From positions 1 through 49,743 of the forward strand of contig SUZC01000006.1 of NCBI GenBank assembly GCA_015060165.1: 49,743 nucleotides of DNA, read 5' to 3'. Shown here piece after piece: positions 34,044 to 42,700 of this stretch (its first letter is position 1; the number at the start of each line of letters is the position of its first letter). The position numbers and the translations under genes are program-made. The stretch comes from Rikenellaceae bacterium. Its GTDB lineage: Bacteria > Bacteroidota > Bacteroidia > Bacteroidales > Rikenellaceae. The notes beneath the pieces are model-generated. The model saw nothing but the letters and a program-made list of their open reading frames with translations. It made no database searches and was not told the DNA's origin.

Positions 34044-34449
34044 ATGTTTCAGAAGTTGTATAACAAGAGCTATTTTTGCCGGTTTTCTTCTCTCTTATAG
34101 TCTGCATCATCTCAATAAATTCGTCTACATCAGTCGAGATAAAATTAAACTTTGCCATAGGACGGCCCATCGCTACCGTAGCCTCTCGGCTCTTGGCCGA
34201 CACTTCTGCAGTAACTGTGCCGGTAAAGGCATCGCGGTAATCGTTGCTGCCTTCGTGCTCGTTACCACGCAATTTAATCCTCTCAAAAGTTGAAGTCTGG
34301 TAATAAAGATCGGTTGTTGAGTTTTGAATGTAGTCTGACCATACGACGAAATTATATGCACCACTCTCCAGTATAAGCTCCACGCTGTGATTAAGTTCCG
34401 AAATGTCATCCTTCGAAAATACGAATCTATACAACTCATTACGTTTCGG
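34042..34449 (-). pseudogene. Truncated DUF6562-like (fimbrillin-type) lipoprotein relic
   Basis: A fragment of about 130 codons resembling the middle of a DUF6562 domain: YRFVFSKDDISELN, LILESGAYNFVVWSDYI, DLYYQTSTFERI, NDYRDAFTGTVTAEVS, ATVAMGRPMAKFNFISTDVDEFI. It has no start methionine of its own (the first possible start is a TTG at 34434), no signal peptide, and an in-frame TGA at 34450-34452. The expected N-terminal 100 or more residues are missing. The break falls right beside the terminator of the large protease-like gene. At its other end the last codons run into a 21-base match to the long hairpin repeat. Read as a decayed gene. Confidence 0.65.
34056..34076. repeat. Possible arm fragment of the long hairpin element
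   Basis: Matches 18 of 21 bases with 20866-20886 of element copy 2 (TTGTATAA...GAGCTATTTT). It lies at the end of the DUF6562 relic. AT-rich, so chance similarity is possible. Confidence 0.35.
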
Positions 34450-34451
34450 TC

Positions 34452-34497
34452 ATAAAAAGCAACAGACCTCGCAAAGTCGGAAGACTCTACGAGGTCT
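34452..34497 (-). terminator. Terminator after the M64-like mosaic gene
   Basis: AGACCTCG (34464-34471) pairs with CGAGGTCT (34490-34497), with an inner AGT/ACT pair. On the minus strand the U-rich tail GCTTTTTATG follows. Confidence 0.75.
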
Positions 34498-34527
34498 GAA
34501 TTATCCAATTATATCCTTAGCGAAATA

Positions 34528-37500
34528 TTACCTACCCTGCTTTGTCGTATTCGTTGACCATGAGCGGGTTATGCCGTCAGACATAGTAATGGTTCGGTCG
34601 TGGGTCACGGGCGATACCGACACCTGCGGTCTTGCACCACTCGATGCCCGATATGAACCACTAACTGAGTTGCCAACCGACTGGCGAATTGCCCTCTTAG
34701 CAGGTGCAGTGTTCTTGGCCTCGCGCCATGAGGTATTCACCACGACAGGAGCGTGCAATGGCTTGAAATCGATTGGCACATCCAAACGATATGGCACGCC
34801 TCGGGTCGCAGCTGCAGTCTTGCGGTTACGGGCATCCCACTCCACAAACTTCTCGTAATCATACTCCCACTCTGCGCCGTAAGCCAACTTGTGAATACGG
34901 TAGTAGATAGCCTCGCGTGATGGCGCGTTGAAGCCACCGGTATTGTGACGCATTATGGAGTTTTCGGTCGGGCGATATGCACGTGTCCAATATGTAAACG
35001 CACCCTCAAATACGCCCAAACCATCGTTTGCATAGCGGGCATCGCTCAAGAATGTGTTCCACTTAACCTTTGTGGGATCGCTGGTAAAATCGGCATTCTT
35101 CCACCAACCGTAAGGCTCATAGCTCTTTCTCGATGAAATCTCGGCATCGGGCATTGCTCCCATATTCTCGTAGGCATACTCATCGGCAAGCTTCGAGAAT
35201 CCGTGACCTCCCGCCTCGTGATGAAGCACTTGGGCTAAAGCGGTGTCGTCTGAGCCGACAGGGAAGTAAGAGATTGAAACTCCATTACCGCAGTCACCAG
35301 TATCGGCCGATGAGTGATACATCCAGCAAGTGCCGGCATACGCACCAGAGTTCATCATCACAACAATCAACGCCTCATCCATTCTATCCGCGCCAATAGC
35401 CTTCTGGGCATACGAGAATACTCGCTGGTCGTTACCGCCAACTAATGTTCCCTCGCCAAAGTAGCCGGCAAAGGCTGTTGATGAATCATCGGTATAGACC
35501 TCATTATCCGAAACAGCCGTAACTGAATATACATTGAAATGGTCGCGGAACGACTTGTATGGCTCCTCCATAAAGAACTTCTCCATAGCGGTATTCATCA
35601 CCTTGTCGTATGTACCGTCTGCAATCAGCCTGTCTGAGTAAGCATCGCCCATCAATACAATATCGATTCCTTCGCCCTTAGTTGCCTTCTGCAATTGCTT
35701 AACCTCGCCATCCTTAGAGAAATCGGTTGATGTATAGGATATATCCTCTTCATATTTATCATCTCCGAATAGATTAGCGACAAAATCATATATTTCATCC
35801 CTATTTTCGTGATACTGAGGAATACACTCTGAGTCAAAATCTCCACTTCCGTAGAATACAATATTAGCCGAATTGTCTATAACGTGAAAATATGGAGTTC
35901 CAAGTGTTCTAAACAAGTATACCCTTCCATCAATGTCAGCATATGGATTATTATCCCAGGAATCATCTGCATTTCCTTGATTGGCCATCACCTCCCAAAA
36001 AACTTTAACATCTTCATATATTGATGTCAATTCTTCCATCTTACTTAAAGAATACTTATTCGGCGTTGTGCAAACCAACCCCAACCCTTTTTCTTTATAC
36101 TTCTGATAGAGCTTGTATATAGGCGTCATATATGGTTTAGAGAAAACACAACCTGGTTGCCAACTAAAAATTATCGTATATTTATTTTTTCTGTACTCCT
36201 CCCCCAAATCTAAGAGACTATCATCATAGCACTTAACAACATTCTGTGGAGCAACTATATCCACAGGTTTAAATCCATATCCCAATTTTTGAGGTAATAT
36301 ATATCTCCAGTGCAGATGCCAATAATCGTTATTTATCATTTCAATCGGCACCTCTCCGGTTAAATAGTTTCCGTCAATTTGATAATCAAATTTGGGATTT
36401 TTCTGAAAGACCTTAGAATGTGATTCTGGAATCTCGCCAGTGAAAAGATTATTATCCAACTGACAACTTATTATATTTGCATGGACATCTGGCAACTTAC
36501 CCGAAAAACTATTGTTGCTCAACAATAAACGTTTCAAATTAGGTAATTTAGCAAACATTTGATTAGGCAGACTTCCAGACATCTTATTGTTAGTTATTTC
36601 TAAATATCCTAAGTGTTCCAAATTACCAATACTTTCAGGGATAGGACCTGATAATTGATTATTGCTTAGAGCCAAGTAATATAAAGATAGTAAATTCCCA
36701 ATACTTTCTGGAATTGAGCCAGATAATTGGTTGCCCATAAGATATAGCTCCGACAATTGACTTAACTTCCCAATACATTCTGGAATAGGGCCAGACAATT
36801 GATTACCATTAAGACGCAAAACAGCCAAAGAAGCAAAATCTCCAATACATTCAGGAATATTTCCCCGTAAATTGTTATGTCGCAGACTAATATTCCATAC
36901 AGTGCCATCATGATCAGTACAAAATACCCCATACCATTCACTGACAGGCTTATCCGAGCACCAATTGGTGTTGTTAGTCCAATTATCTCCATCAGTTGCT
37001 TTATACAATGCTATCAATGCCTCACGCTCCTTTTCGAGTATCTCTTTCAAGCCGCTCTGTTTAACGGTAATGGTCTGTGTAGCGTTGCCGCCCGAGAGAG
37101 TGATTGTTCCCTCTCGATCTTCTTGTCCAGAATATGAATAAACATTGAAAAATAACTTTTTAGCCTCCAATCCTCGGCTCTCAACCTGCTGAATCCAATT
37201 TTTGGCATTATCGGAAATCTTTACTGTAATATCCACATTGGTCTGAATCTCAAAATCGAGATTACCGCCATTAACACCAAATTCATACTCCGACTTTGCC
37301 AATACAATAGCATCCCTCTGCGATTGTACGATGGTTACCACCTCCGAGAGATTATTCTCCTTGTTGGTGAACTTTATCTCTGCCGTACGCTGGTCATAAC
37401 CCTCGTTGGCAGCAATATCGAAACGATACGTATTGGTTGATGCCGCACGAGTAGTATTCTCCGAAATCCAATCAACATCCGATGGCATTTCAACCGCAAC

Positions 37501-38238
37501 ATCGACATTGCTCTTGACCTCCACAGCAATTGTCTCACTATTCGACGACACAACATACTCACTCTTCGATATTACGATTGATGGCTCACAACCCGCCTGA
37601 TAGATTGTCACAACCTCATTGAAGTCGCCACTCTTGATGGTAATCGTACCCTCTCGTCGCTCGGTATCATCATTCTCGGCAACCTTGAATGTGAGCGTAG
37701 AGGTCTTCATTGCACGAGTACCCTCATAAGCTACCCACTCCTTAGCCGACTCGTCGATAACATACTCAAAATCAATATTTGCCTTGACCTCAATCTGCAC
37801 CTCGCCACCTTTGGCCTCAACCTCAAATTTTGAAGATGTGACAGTCAGCGCATCTTTCTGTTTCTGGGTTACACTGATTGTCTTCATCGCAGAACCAGCC
37901 TTGAGGCGAATCGTAGCACTACGATCGTCGGGCGTATCATTCTCAGTAGCCTTAATGGCGATCGAGGCATTGCCGGCTGCACCACTCTTTGGCGATATGC
38001 TCAACCAACTATCGGCGCGATCATTGACAAGCTCAGCAATCCAGTCGGCAGTAGCCGAAAACGACACCTGCTCCTCGCCTGCCGCATCATCGAATGTTAC
38101 AATTGATTGGTTAAGAGTAATTGAGGGAGCTGAAGGATTATTTCCTCCTCCATTATCCGAACCATTACCGTCCGTTTCACTCTCTGTACACGCAACTATT
38201 GCCAACATGGCAAAAGCATAAAATAAAAATCTTTTCAT
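34528..38238 (-). CDS. Mosaic surface lipoprotein: BACON x4, LRR, thioredoxin-like, M64-like peptidase
   Basis: A 1236-residue lipoprotein (signal to MLAIVAC, lipid Cys17). Order: Asn/Gly linker (20-36); four BACON domains (about 38-125, 130-214, 219-305, 310-395); plant-type leucine-rich repeats (about 400-640, repeats of IPxxIGxLxxLxxLxLxxNxLSG); a thioredoxin-like domain (about 655-825, YTIIFSWQPGCVFSKP, CTTPNKYSLS, GTPYFHVID); and an M64/IgA-peptidase-like domain (about 850-1140: DIVLMGDAYSD, YKSFRDHFNVYSV, LIVVMMNSGAYAG, HHEAGGHGFSKLADEY). The zinc motif reads HEAGGH (1007-1012), one residue longer than HExxH. The LRR-thioredoxin part is clearly more AT-rich than the parts on either side. 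Probably a cell-surface glycoprotein- or mucin-directed protease, by analogy only. Own promoter and terminator. Confidence 0.82.
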   Translation of the reverse strand: MKRFLFYAFAMLAIVACTESETDGNGSDNGGGNNPSAPSITLNQSIVTFDDAAGEEQVSFSATADWIAELVNDRADSWLSISPKSGAAGNASIAIKATENDTPDDRSATIRLKAGSAMKTISVTQKQKDALTVTSSKFEVEAKGGEVQIEVKANIDFEYVIDESAKEWVAYEGTRAMKTSTLTFKVAENDDTERREGTITIKSGDFNEVVTIYQAGCEPSIVISKSEYVVSSNSETIAVEVKSNVDVAVEMPSDVDWISENTTRAASTNTYRFDIAANEGYDQRTAEIKFTNKENNLSEVVTIVQSQRDAIVLAKSEYEFGVNGGNLDFEIQTNVDITVKISDNAKNWIQQVESRGLEAKKLFFNVYSYSGQEDREGTITLSGGNATQTITVKQSGLKEILEKEREALIALYKATDGDNWTNNTNWCSDKPVSEWYGVFCTDHDGTVWNISLRHNNLRGNIPECIGDFASLAVLRLNGNQLSGPIPECIGKLSQLSELYLMGNQLSGSIPESIGNLLSLYYLALSNNQLSGPIPESIGNLEHLGYLEITNNKMSGSLPNQMFAKLPNLKRLLLSNNSFSGKLPDVHANIISCQLDNNLFTGEIPESHSKVFQKNPKFDYQIDGNYLTGEVPIEMINNDYWHLHWRYILPQKLGYGFKPVDIVAPQNVVKCYDDSLLDLGEEYRKNKYTIIFSWQPGCVFSKPYMTPIYKLYQKYKEKGLGLVCTTPNKYSLSKMEELTSIYEDVKVFWEVMANQGNADDSWDNNPYADIDGRVYLFRTLGTPYFHVIDNSANIVFYGSGDFDSECIPQYHENRDEIYDFVANLFGDDKYEEDISYTSTDFSKDGEVKQLQKATKGEGIDIVLMGDAYSDRLIADGTYDKVMNTAMEKFFMEEPYKSFRDHFNVYSVTAVSDNEVYTDDSSTAFAGYFGEGTLVGGNDQRVFSYAQKAIGADRMDEALIVVMMNSGAYAGTCWMYHSSADTGDCGNGVSISYFPVGSDDTALAQVLHHEAGGHGFSKLADEYAYENMGAMPDAEISSRKSYEPYGWWKNADFTSDPTKVKWNTFLSDARYANDGLGVFEGAFTYWTRAYRPTENSIMRHNTGGFNAPSREAIYYRIHKLAYGAEWEYDYEKFVEWDARNRKTAAATRGVPYRLDVPIDFKPLHAPVVVNTSWREAKNTAPAKRAIRQSVGNSVSGSYRASSGARPQVSVSPVTHDRTITMSDGITRSWSTNTTKQGR

Positions 38239-38271
38239 ATATTTTTGATTTTAAATCCACTGCAGATATCA

Positions 38272-38302
38272 CAAAGTTATGAATTATTTCACAATATACA
38301 AC
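38272..38302 (-). promoter_or_regulatory. Promoter for the mosaic protease-like gene
   Basis: On the minus strand GTTG-N19-TAACTTTG, 34 bases from the start codon. The -33 has one mismatch. Confidence 0.6.
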
Positions 38303-38453
38303 CCTAACAATCTCTATTTCTGCCACGAAGCCCTCTTTCCCTCGAAATCTCGCACACAAAACTTATAGTAAACAAGAAACAGCCACTCCCGAAAAATGAC
38401 TGCCTTCATAATAGATTTAGCACAACTTCTGTTTTGAATGTTGCCATAAAATT

Positions 38454-38501
38454 ATTTACCATGTCATTTACTATGCTATTTCCTATGTTTTTGCTATGAT
38501 G
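38454..38501. repeat. Degenerate 12-base tandem repeat, four units
   Basis: Units ATTTACCATGTC, ATTTACTATGCT, ATTTCCTATGTT, TTTGCTATGATG in a row. They lie in the 414-base gap 38239-38652 between the mosaic gene's promoter and the tRNA terminator. A 77-codon frame crosses it on the minus strand (38406-38639) but looks non-coding apart from the four-residue periodicity that the repeat produces. Confidence 0.6.
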
Positions 38502-38612
38502 AAGGCATAAAACATTATTTGAATAAGGAAATGAATTTGCGATTTTTGTATCCTTTACAGAATAGAATACAAGCAAAATAATAATGTTTACGCAGTGATT
38601 ATCAGTGTGATA

Positions 38613-38648
38613 TAAAAGAAAAGGAGGAAAGATTTTCATCTTCCCTCC
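38613..38648 (-). terminator. Terminator after tRNA-Thr
   Basis: GGAGGAAAGAT (38623-38633) pairs with ATCTTCCCTCC (38638-38648) with one mismatch. On the minus strand U4-C-U4 follows, 5 bases from the tRNA 3' end. Confidence 0.8.
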
Positions 38649-38652
38649 CTTG

Positions 38653-38724
<72 letters not shown>

Positions 38725-38745
38725 ATTCAGCCCTATTGAGCGGTG

Positions 38746-38777
38746 CAAAAGTAGAAAACAAATTTGAATCGACCAAA
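38746..38777 (-). promoter_or_regulatory. Promoter of tRNA-Thr
   Basis: On the minus strand TTTG-N20-TACTTTTG, about 22 bases before the tRNA 5' end. Confidence 0.7.
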
Positions 38778-38940
38778 AAATTAAGCCTAATTTTGCACTT
38801 GAAGTGCAAAAATAATGCTTACACAACACCAACCACGCAGGACGAACTGTGAATATATAGTTAGACAAACCTGGACTGCAGTATAGTAACTAACTCCATT
38901 TCATATATTAAATAGCTACAATTCAACAAGTCTTCCCGAC

Positions 38941-38982
38941 AAAACAGATACCCCAAAGGCTCTGCTAGAACCTTTGGGGTAT
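38941..38982 (-). terminator. Terminator after the CotH-family gene
   Basis: ATACCCCAAAGG (38948-38959) and CCTTTGGGGTAT (38971-38982) form a perfect 12-base-pair stem. A short U run follows on the minus strand. The rest of the gap 38725-39002 holds only the tRNA promoter and AT-rich sequence. Confidence 0.85.
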
Positions 38983-39002
38983 TGAATTCCAATTTACATC
39001 AT

Positions 39003-40619
39003 TTACAAATTAGCAATATTTTTATCAATGAATTCCCACTTCAATCGCAGGTACTCAATCATACGATCAATTGCCTCATCACTCGGGATAAACTCATCAC
39101 CATTCTCACGGCGATTATCGTCGATTAGATTCTGCTCATGCATATGCCAATTAGCCTGAGCCGAGATACGCATATACTCACGCTCCTGGTTAATATACCC
39201 AATCAATTCGGGCAAGCACCCCTTAATCAAATTCCACTGCTTGATTAACTCCTCTTTGAATGGAGGGTATTTCAACATCTCGGGCATATATATAGCACCG
39301 GCATTGATCCATTGGTTTGCAGTCGATGGCACATACGACTTGTAATCAAAATCCCATGGTGGTCCGCAATACCACTTATCATCACTCTTCTCTTTATATG
39401 TAAACCAACTGCTTGGGCCATTTGGCTCAGGGGTACCCGAGATCTCAAACACCAACCACTGTGCAGCCCACGATGGCATATCAATATATTTGGTCATCAC
39501 CTCCTCCAATTTGCTGGGATCGCCAAACATCTCATCAATCTTATGCACATAAGCCTTGATATAGTCGTGCTGCTGCTGATTCATCTCATCAATCTTCGGC
39601 TTCTTGATACTCACACGATGAGCCGAACCATGCATATTAGGCATCACCCACTCATACAGGTCGCTATTAGCGATACGATCGAGCTCAATGATATAACCTC
39701 CTGTAATAGCCTCACCCTCGGTATCGGTAATCTGCATCTCATTGATTGCCACACGATTTTTGTCGATACGAACCTGCTCTGCCAACTGATAAACTCCACG
39801 GTGAACGCCATTGAAAATCATCTCAGCCTGCACATACTTAGGCACATATTTCAATGCTGGCAATTTTCTTGAAATCCACCACGCAACGCTATTACGCATC
39901 AAAGTCTTATCACGATAGTTCGCCATCAACACCCATTTCTTATGCTTAGGCATACCGAGTACCTTCTGGCGTGATTCGAGTTTGAATGTGTAAGAAGGCT
40001 TCTTCTGCATAACAGTCCACGTTGCATTACCGCGACCGTGAATCTGAATCTTCTGGAACTCAGTATCGTTCATATCGCCACAACCGTAAATCTCGAGAGT
40101 AGCACCTTCATAAACACTACGGCGCTTAACCTCCTGACCTGAATCGGTATTAAGGAAAATAATTGGCAGTCCAGTAAAATGGCTCAAATCGATAGTATAC
40201 TCCTTTGTACGACCACCTTTCGATACAGCCTTAATCTTCACCGGACGTGAAAAATCCACTCGAGTGCTATTATTAATCAACTGCTTGTCCGCATAATACA
40301 ATTTATCGGCATTTGTTTCAAAGTATGGAATCAAGCTACGGATATTTACAGGTTGTATGCAACTCGCATTTACTTTTTCATTAAATGCATAGGTAAACAC
40401 TCGGCCCTTGATTACATTCTTTTCGTCAGGGGCATAGGTAAAAGTTCTATCTAGCTCCGGGTTTCGGTTCTTCTGAAAATGGAGCTTAAAGATTGCCACA
40501 TCCTGCTCTTCGGGCGTAGGAGTTGGATTGGGGTCTGTTGGTTCGCTGTCATCGCCTCCGCAAGAGACAATTGTCAACGCAGCCACAAGGGCGAACATTA
40601 AGAAATAAAACTTTTTCAT
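39003..40619 (-). CDS. CotH-kinase-family lipoprotein
   Basis: A 538-residue lipoprotein (signal to LTIVSC, lipid Cys20, then a Pro/Thr linker DPNPTPTPEE). After an N-terminal beta domain of about 120 residues, the CotH-type kinase-like core shows IHGRGNATWTVMQKKPSYTFKL, WVLMANYRDKTLMRNSVAWWIS, EMIFNGVHRGVYQLAEQVRIDKNRV, GGYIIELDRI, and WFTYKEKSDDKWYCGPPWDFDYK, the last carrying the DFD-like metal site. Spore-coat CotH phosphorylates protein serines; the substrate of secreted Bacteroidetes versions is unknown. Clear minus-strand promoter (40658-40689) and terminator, so a single-gene unit. Confidence 0.86.
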   Translation of the reverse strand: MKKFYFLMFALVAALTIVSCGGDDSEPTDPNPTPTPEEQDVAIFKLHFQKNRNPELDRTFTYAPDEKNVIKGRVFTYAFNEKVNASCIQPVNIRSLIPYFETNADKLYYADKQLINNSTRVDFSRPVKIKAVSKGGRTKEYTIDLSHFTGLPIIFLNTDSGQEVKRRSVYEGATLEIYGCGDMNDTEFQKIQIHGRGNATWTVMQKKPSYTFKLESRQKVLGMPKHKKWVLMANYRDKTLMRNSVAWWISRKLPALKYVPKYVQAEMIFNGVHRGVYQLAEQVRIDKNRVAINEMQITDTEGEAITGGYIIELDRIANSDLYEWVMPNMHGSAHRVSIKKPKIDEMNQQQHDYIKAYVHKIDEMFGDPSKLEEVMTKYIDMPSWAAQWLVFEISGTPEPNGPSSWFTYKEKSDDKWYCGPPWDFDYKSYVPSTANQWINAGAIYMPEMLKYPPFKEELIKQWNLIKGCLPELIGYINQEREYMRISAQANWHMHEQNLIDDNRRENGDEFIPSDEAIDRMIEYLRLKWEFIDKNIANL

Positions 40620-40657
40620 GTCGTATAAAAAGGTTAGCTATTAGGTTCAGGTTGTTA

Positions 40658-40689
40658 CAAAATTAACAAATAAATATTTTCTCAACAAA
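40658..40689 (-). promoter_or_regulatory. Promoter of the CotH-family gene
   Basis: On the minus strand TTTG-N20-TAATTTTG, 39 bases before the start codon. Confidence 0.7.
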
Positions 40690-40791
40690 AAAATTAGCCA
40701 TAAAACACTATTTGTAATACAAAATAAAGCCTCAATTCTGTAATGAAGTTGAAATTTACCACCCAACAAGAAAAATATGCACAAAATAAAT

Positions 40792-40822
40792 TTTGTGTTG
40801 CGCAACCGATATTGTATCTTTG
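40792..40822 (+). promoter_or_regulatory. Promoter of prfC
   Basis: TTTG (40792-40795), 19 bases, TATCTTTG (40815-40822), 22 bases before the ATG at 40844. It overlaps and so rules out the longer in-frame start at 40793. Confidence 0.75.
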
Positions 40823-40843
40823 CGGCCAATTAAAGTAATTATT

Positions 40844-42427
40844 ATGGCGTTAATCGACGAAATCACAAAACGAAGAACATTTGCTGTCATCGCACACCCC
40901 GACGCGGGTAAGACCACCCTCACCGAGAAGTTGCTTCTTTTCGGAGGTGCTATCCACGTAGCAGGTGCCGTCAAGAGCAATAAGATCAAAAAGGGAGCAA
41001 CATCAGACTTTATGGAGATTGAGCGACAGCGAGGAATCTCGGTTGCCACCTCTGTAATGGGTTTCAACTATAAGGATGTTAAGATCAACATTCTCGACAC
41101 CCCCGGTCACGAGGACTTTGCCGAGGATACCTATCGCACACTCACAGCGGTCGATTCGGTTATTATCGTAATCGACGGAGCGAAGGGTGTGGAGGCACAG
41201 ACCTTGAAGTTGATGAATGTCTGCCGTATGCGCAACACCCCTGTAATGGTCTTTATCAACAAGTTGGACCGTCCTTGCAAAGATCCGTTTGACTTGTTGG
41301 ACGAGGTGGAGCGCGAGTTGCAGATTCGCGTACGTCCGTTAGCATTCCCCATTTCGAGCGGTGACACTTTCAAGGGTGTTTACAACATCTACGAGAAAAA
41401 TCTCTCTCTGTTCACCAGCGATGAACGTCAGACTGCCGATGCCGAGACTGTTGATTTCAAAGATATATTTTCGCCCGAACTCGACAACTACATCACGCCC
41501 AAATTTGCCACCCAGTTGCGTGAGAATTTGGAGCTCGTCGAGGCTGTATACGACGATTTCGATCGTGAGGCTTACCTCAATGGCAAGTTAGCTCCCGTAT
41601 TCTTCGGATCGGCAGTTAACAACTTCGGTGTAAGAGAGCTTCTGGAGTGTTTTATCCGCGTTGCTCCATCGCCACGTCCATCGACTACAGAGACACGCCC
41701 AATCACTCCCGACGAGCAGAAGATGACAGGCTTCATCTTTAAGATTCACGCCAATATGGATCCCAACCATCGTGACCGTTTGGCCTTCATGAAGATATGT
41801 TCAGGCACATTTGAGCGCAATAAGAACTATCTGCACGTACGTTCGGGCAAGCAGCTCAAATTCTCCTCTCCCACCGCCTTTATGGCCGAGAAGAAGTCGG
41901 TTATCGACTTCGCCTACCCAGGCGATATTGTGGGTCTGCACGATACTGGAACATTCAAGATTGGCGATACATTCACCGAAGGTGAGAAACTCAAATTCAC
42001 AGGAATCCCATCGTTCTCGCCAGAGCTATTCCGATATATCGAGAATGCTGACCCAATGAAGTTCAAGCAGTTGGCAAAGGGTATCGACCAGCTAATGGAC
42101 GAAGGTGTCGCACAGCTCTTCACCTCATCGCTCAATGGCCGCAAAATTATCGGCACTGTTGGACAGTTGCAGTTTGAGGTTATCCAGTATCGTTTGGAGC
42201 ACGAGTATGGTGCTAAGTGCCGCTGGGAGCCTATCTCTATCCACAAGGCATGCTGGATTGAGAGCGACAATGCCGAGCAGTTGGCCGATTTCAAACGTCG
42301 CAAGCACTCAAATATGGCTGTTGACAAGCACGGCCGCGATGTTTTCCTGGCCGACACAAGCTATGCACTCGCCTTGGCACAGGAGAACTTCAAGGATATC
42401 AGATTCCACTTCACTTCGGAATTTTAA
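40844..42427 (+). CDS. prfC: Peptide chain release factor 3
   Basis: A 527-residue translational GTPase that recycles RF1/RF2 from the ribosome after peptide release. G1 is [13 protein letters not shown], switch I has [15 protein letters not shown]3 is DTPGHEDF, and G4 is NKLDR. Domain II and the RF3 C-terminal domain follow ([41 protein letters not shown]). Length matches the family. The start is moved to 40844 because a promoter covers the region before it. A hairpin follows at 42452-42480. Confidence 0.95.
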   Translation: MALIDEITKRRTFAVIAHPDAGKTTLTEKLLLFGGAIHVAGAVKSNKIKKGATSDFMEIERQRGISVATSVMGFNYKDVKINILDTPGHEDFAEDTYRTLTAVDSVIIVIDGAKGVEAQTLKLMNVCRMRNTPVMVFINKLDRPCKDPFDLLDEVERELQIRVRPLAFPISSGDTFKGVYNIYEKNLSLFTSDERQTADAETVDFKDIFSPELDNYITPKFATQLRENLELVEAVYDDFDREAYLNGKLAPVFFGSAVNNFGVRELLECFIRVAPSPRPSTTETRPITPDEQKMTGFIFKIHANMDPNHRDRLAFMKICSGTFERNKNYLHVRSGKQLKFSSPTAFMAEKKSVIDFAYPGDIVGLHDTGTFKIGDTFTEGEKLKFTGIPSFSPELFRYIENADPMKFKQLAKGIDQLMDEGVAQLFTSSLNGRKIIGTVGQLQFEVIQYRLEHEYGAKCRWEPISIHKACWIESDNAEQLADFKRRKHSNMAVDKHGRDVFLADTSYALALAQENFKDIRFHFTSEF

Positions 42428-42451
42428 TCTTGAATATTGAGATATTTTCAG

Positions 42452-42480
42452 GTATAGGGGGCTATTTAGTCCCCTATCTT
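42452..42480 (+). terminator. Hairpin after prfC
   Basis: ATAGGGG (42454-42460) pairs with CCCCTAT (42471-42477), and the inner GCT/AGT can extend it. The tail CTTATT is only weakly T-rich. Its 20-base core (42456-42475) differs from 46655-46674 at three positions. Confidence 0.65.
42456..42475. repeat. 20-base palindromic hairpin core, left copy
   Basis: AGGGGGCTATTTAGTCCCCT. The right copy at 46655-46674 reads AGGGGACTTTATAGTCCCCT. They bracket the glycan-active gene set. The 273-base gap 42428-42700 otherwise holds the promoter at 42567-42597 and AT-rich leader. Confidence 0.6.
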
Positions 42481-42566
42481 ATTAAAGATCTCTATCCCAA
42501 ACCTACTATCTGCCAACATCTTTTTCATATCCATTTTATTCACCTCTTCATTATCTCTCATAAATA

Positions 42567-42597
42567 TTTGACAAAAGAAAAAAAATATTTACCTTTA
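42567..42597 (+). promoter_or_regulatory. Possible promoter of the GH16-like gene
   Basis: TTTG (42567-42570), 19 bases, TACCTTTA (42590-42597); last base differs from the TAnnTTTG consensus. It leaves a leader of about 100 bases. Confidence 0.5.
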
Positions 42598-42700
42598 TAA
42601 CAGTATTATTAGAAATAATACCATTCACTGCGATAGCCCAATAAAAATATTTATTTTTTTGAGGGGATGAGAGATAAGTAAATCCTTAAAACGAAACTCT

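Noticed and set aside
34042..34449. Treating the DUF6562-like frame as an intact small gene with TTG start
   Set aside because: It begins mid-domain, lacks a signal peptide, and an in-frame stop lies just upstream; truncation explains it better.
38406..38639. 77-codon minus-strand frame in the gap next to tRNA-Thr
   Set aside because: AT-rich, no family pattern, no clear promoter, and its repeated N-x-x-[IV] pattern is produced by the 12-base DNA repeat. Kept only as a repeat.
39312..39872. 186-codon open frame antisense to the CotH-family gene
   Set aside because: Lies wholly inside a well-recognised gene, has no domain pattern, no promoter of its own, and its length follows from the codon bias of the sense strand.
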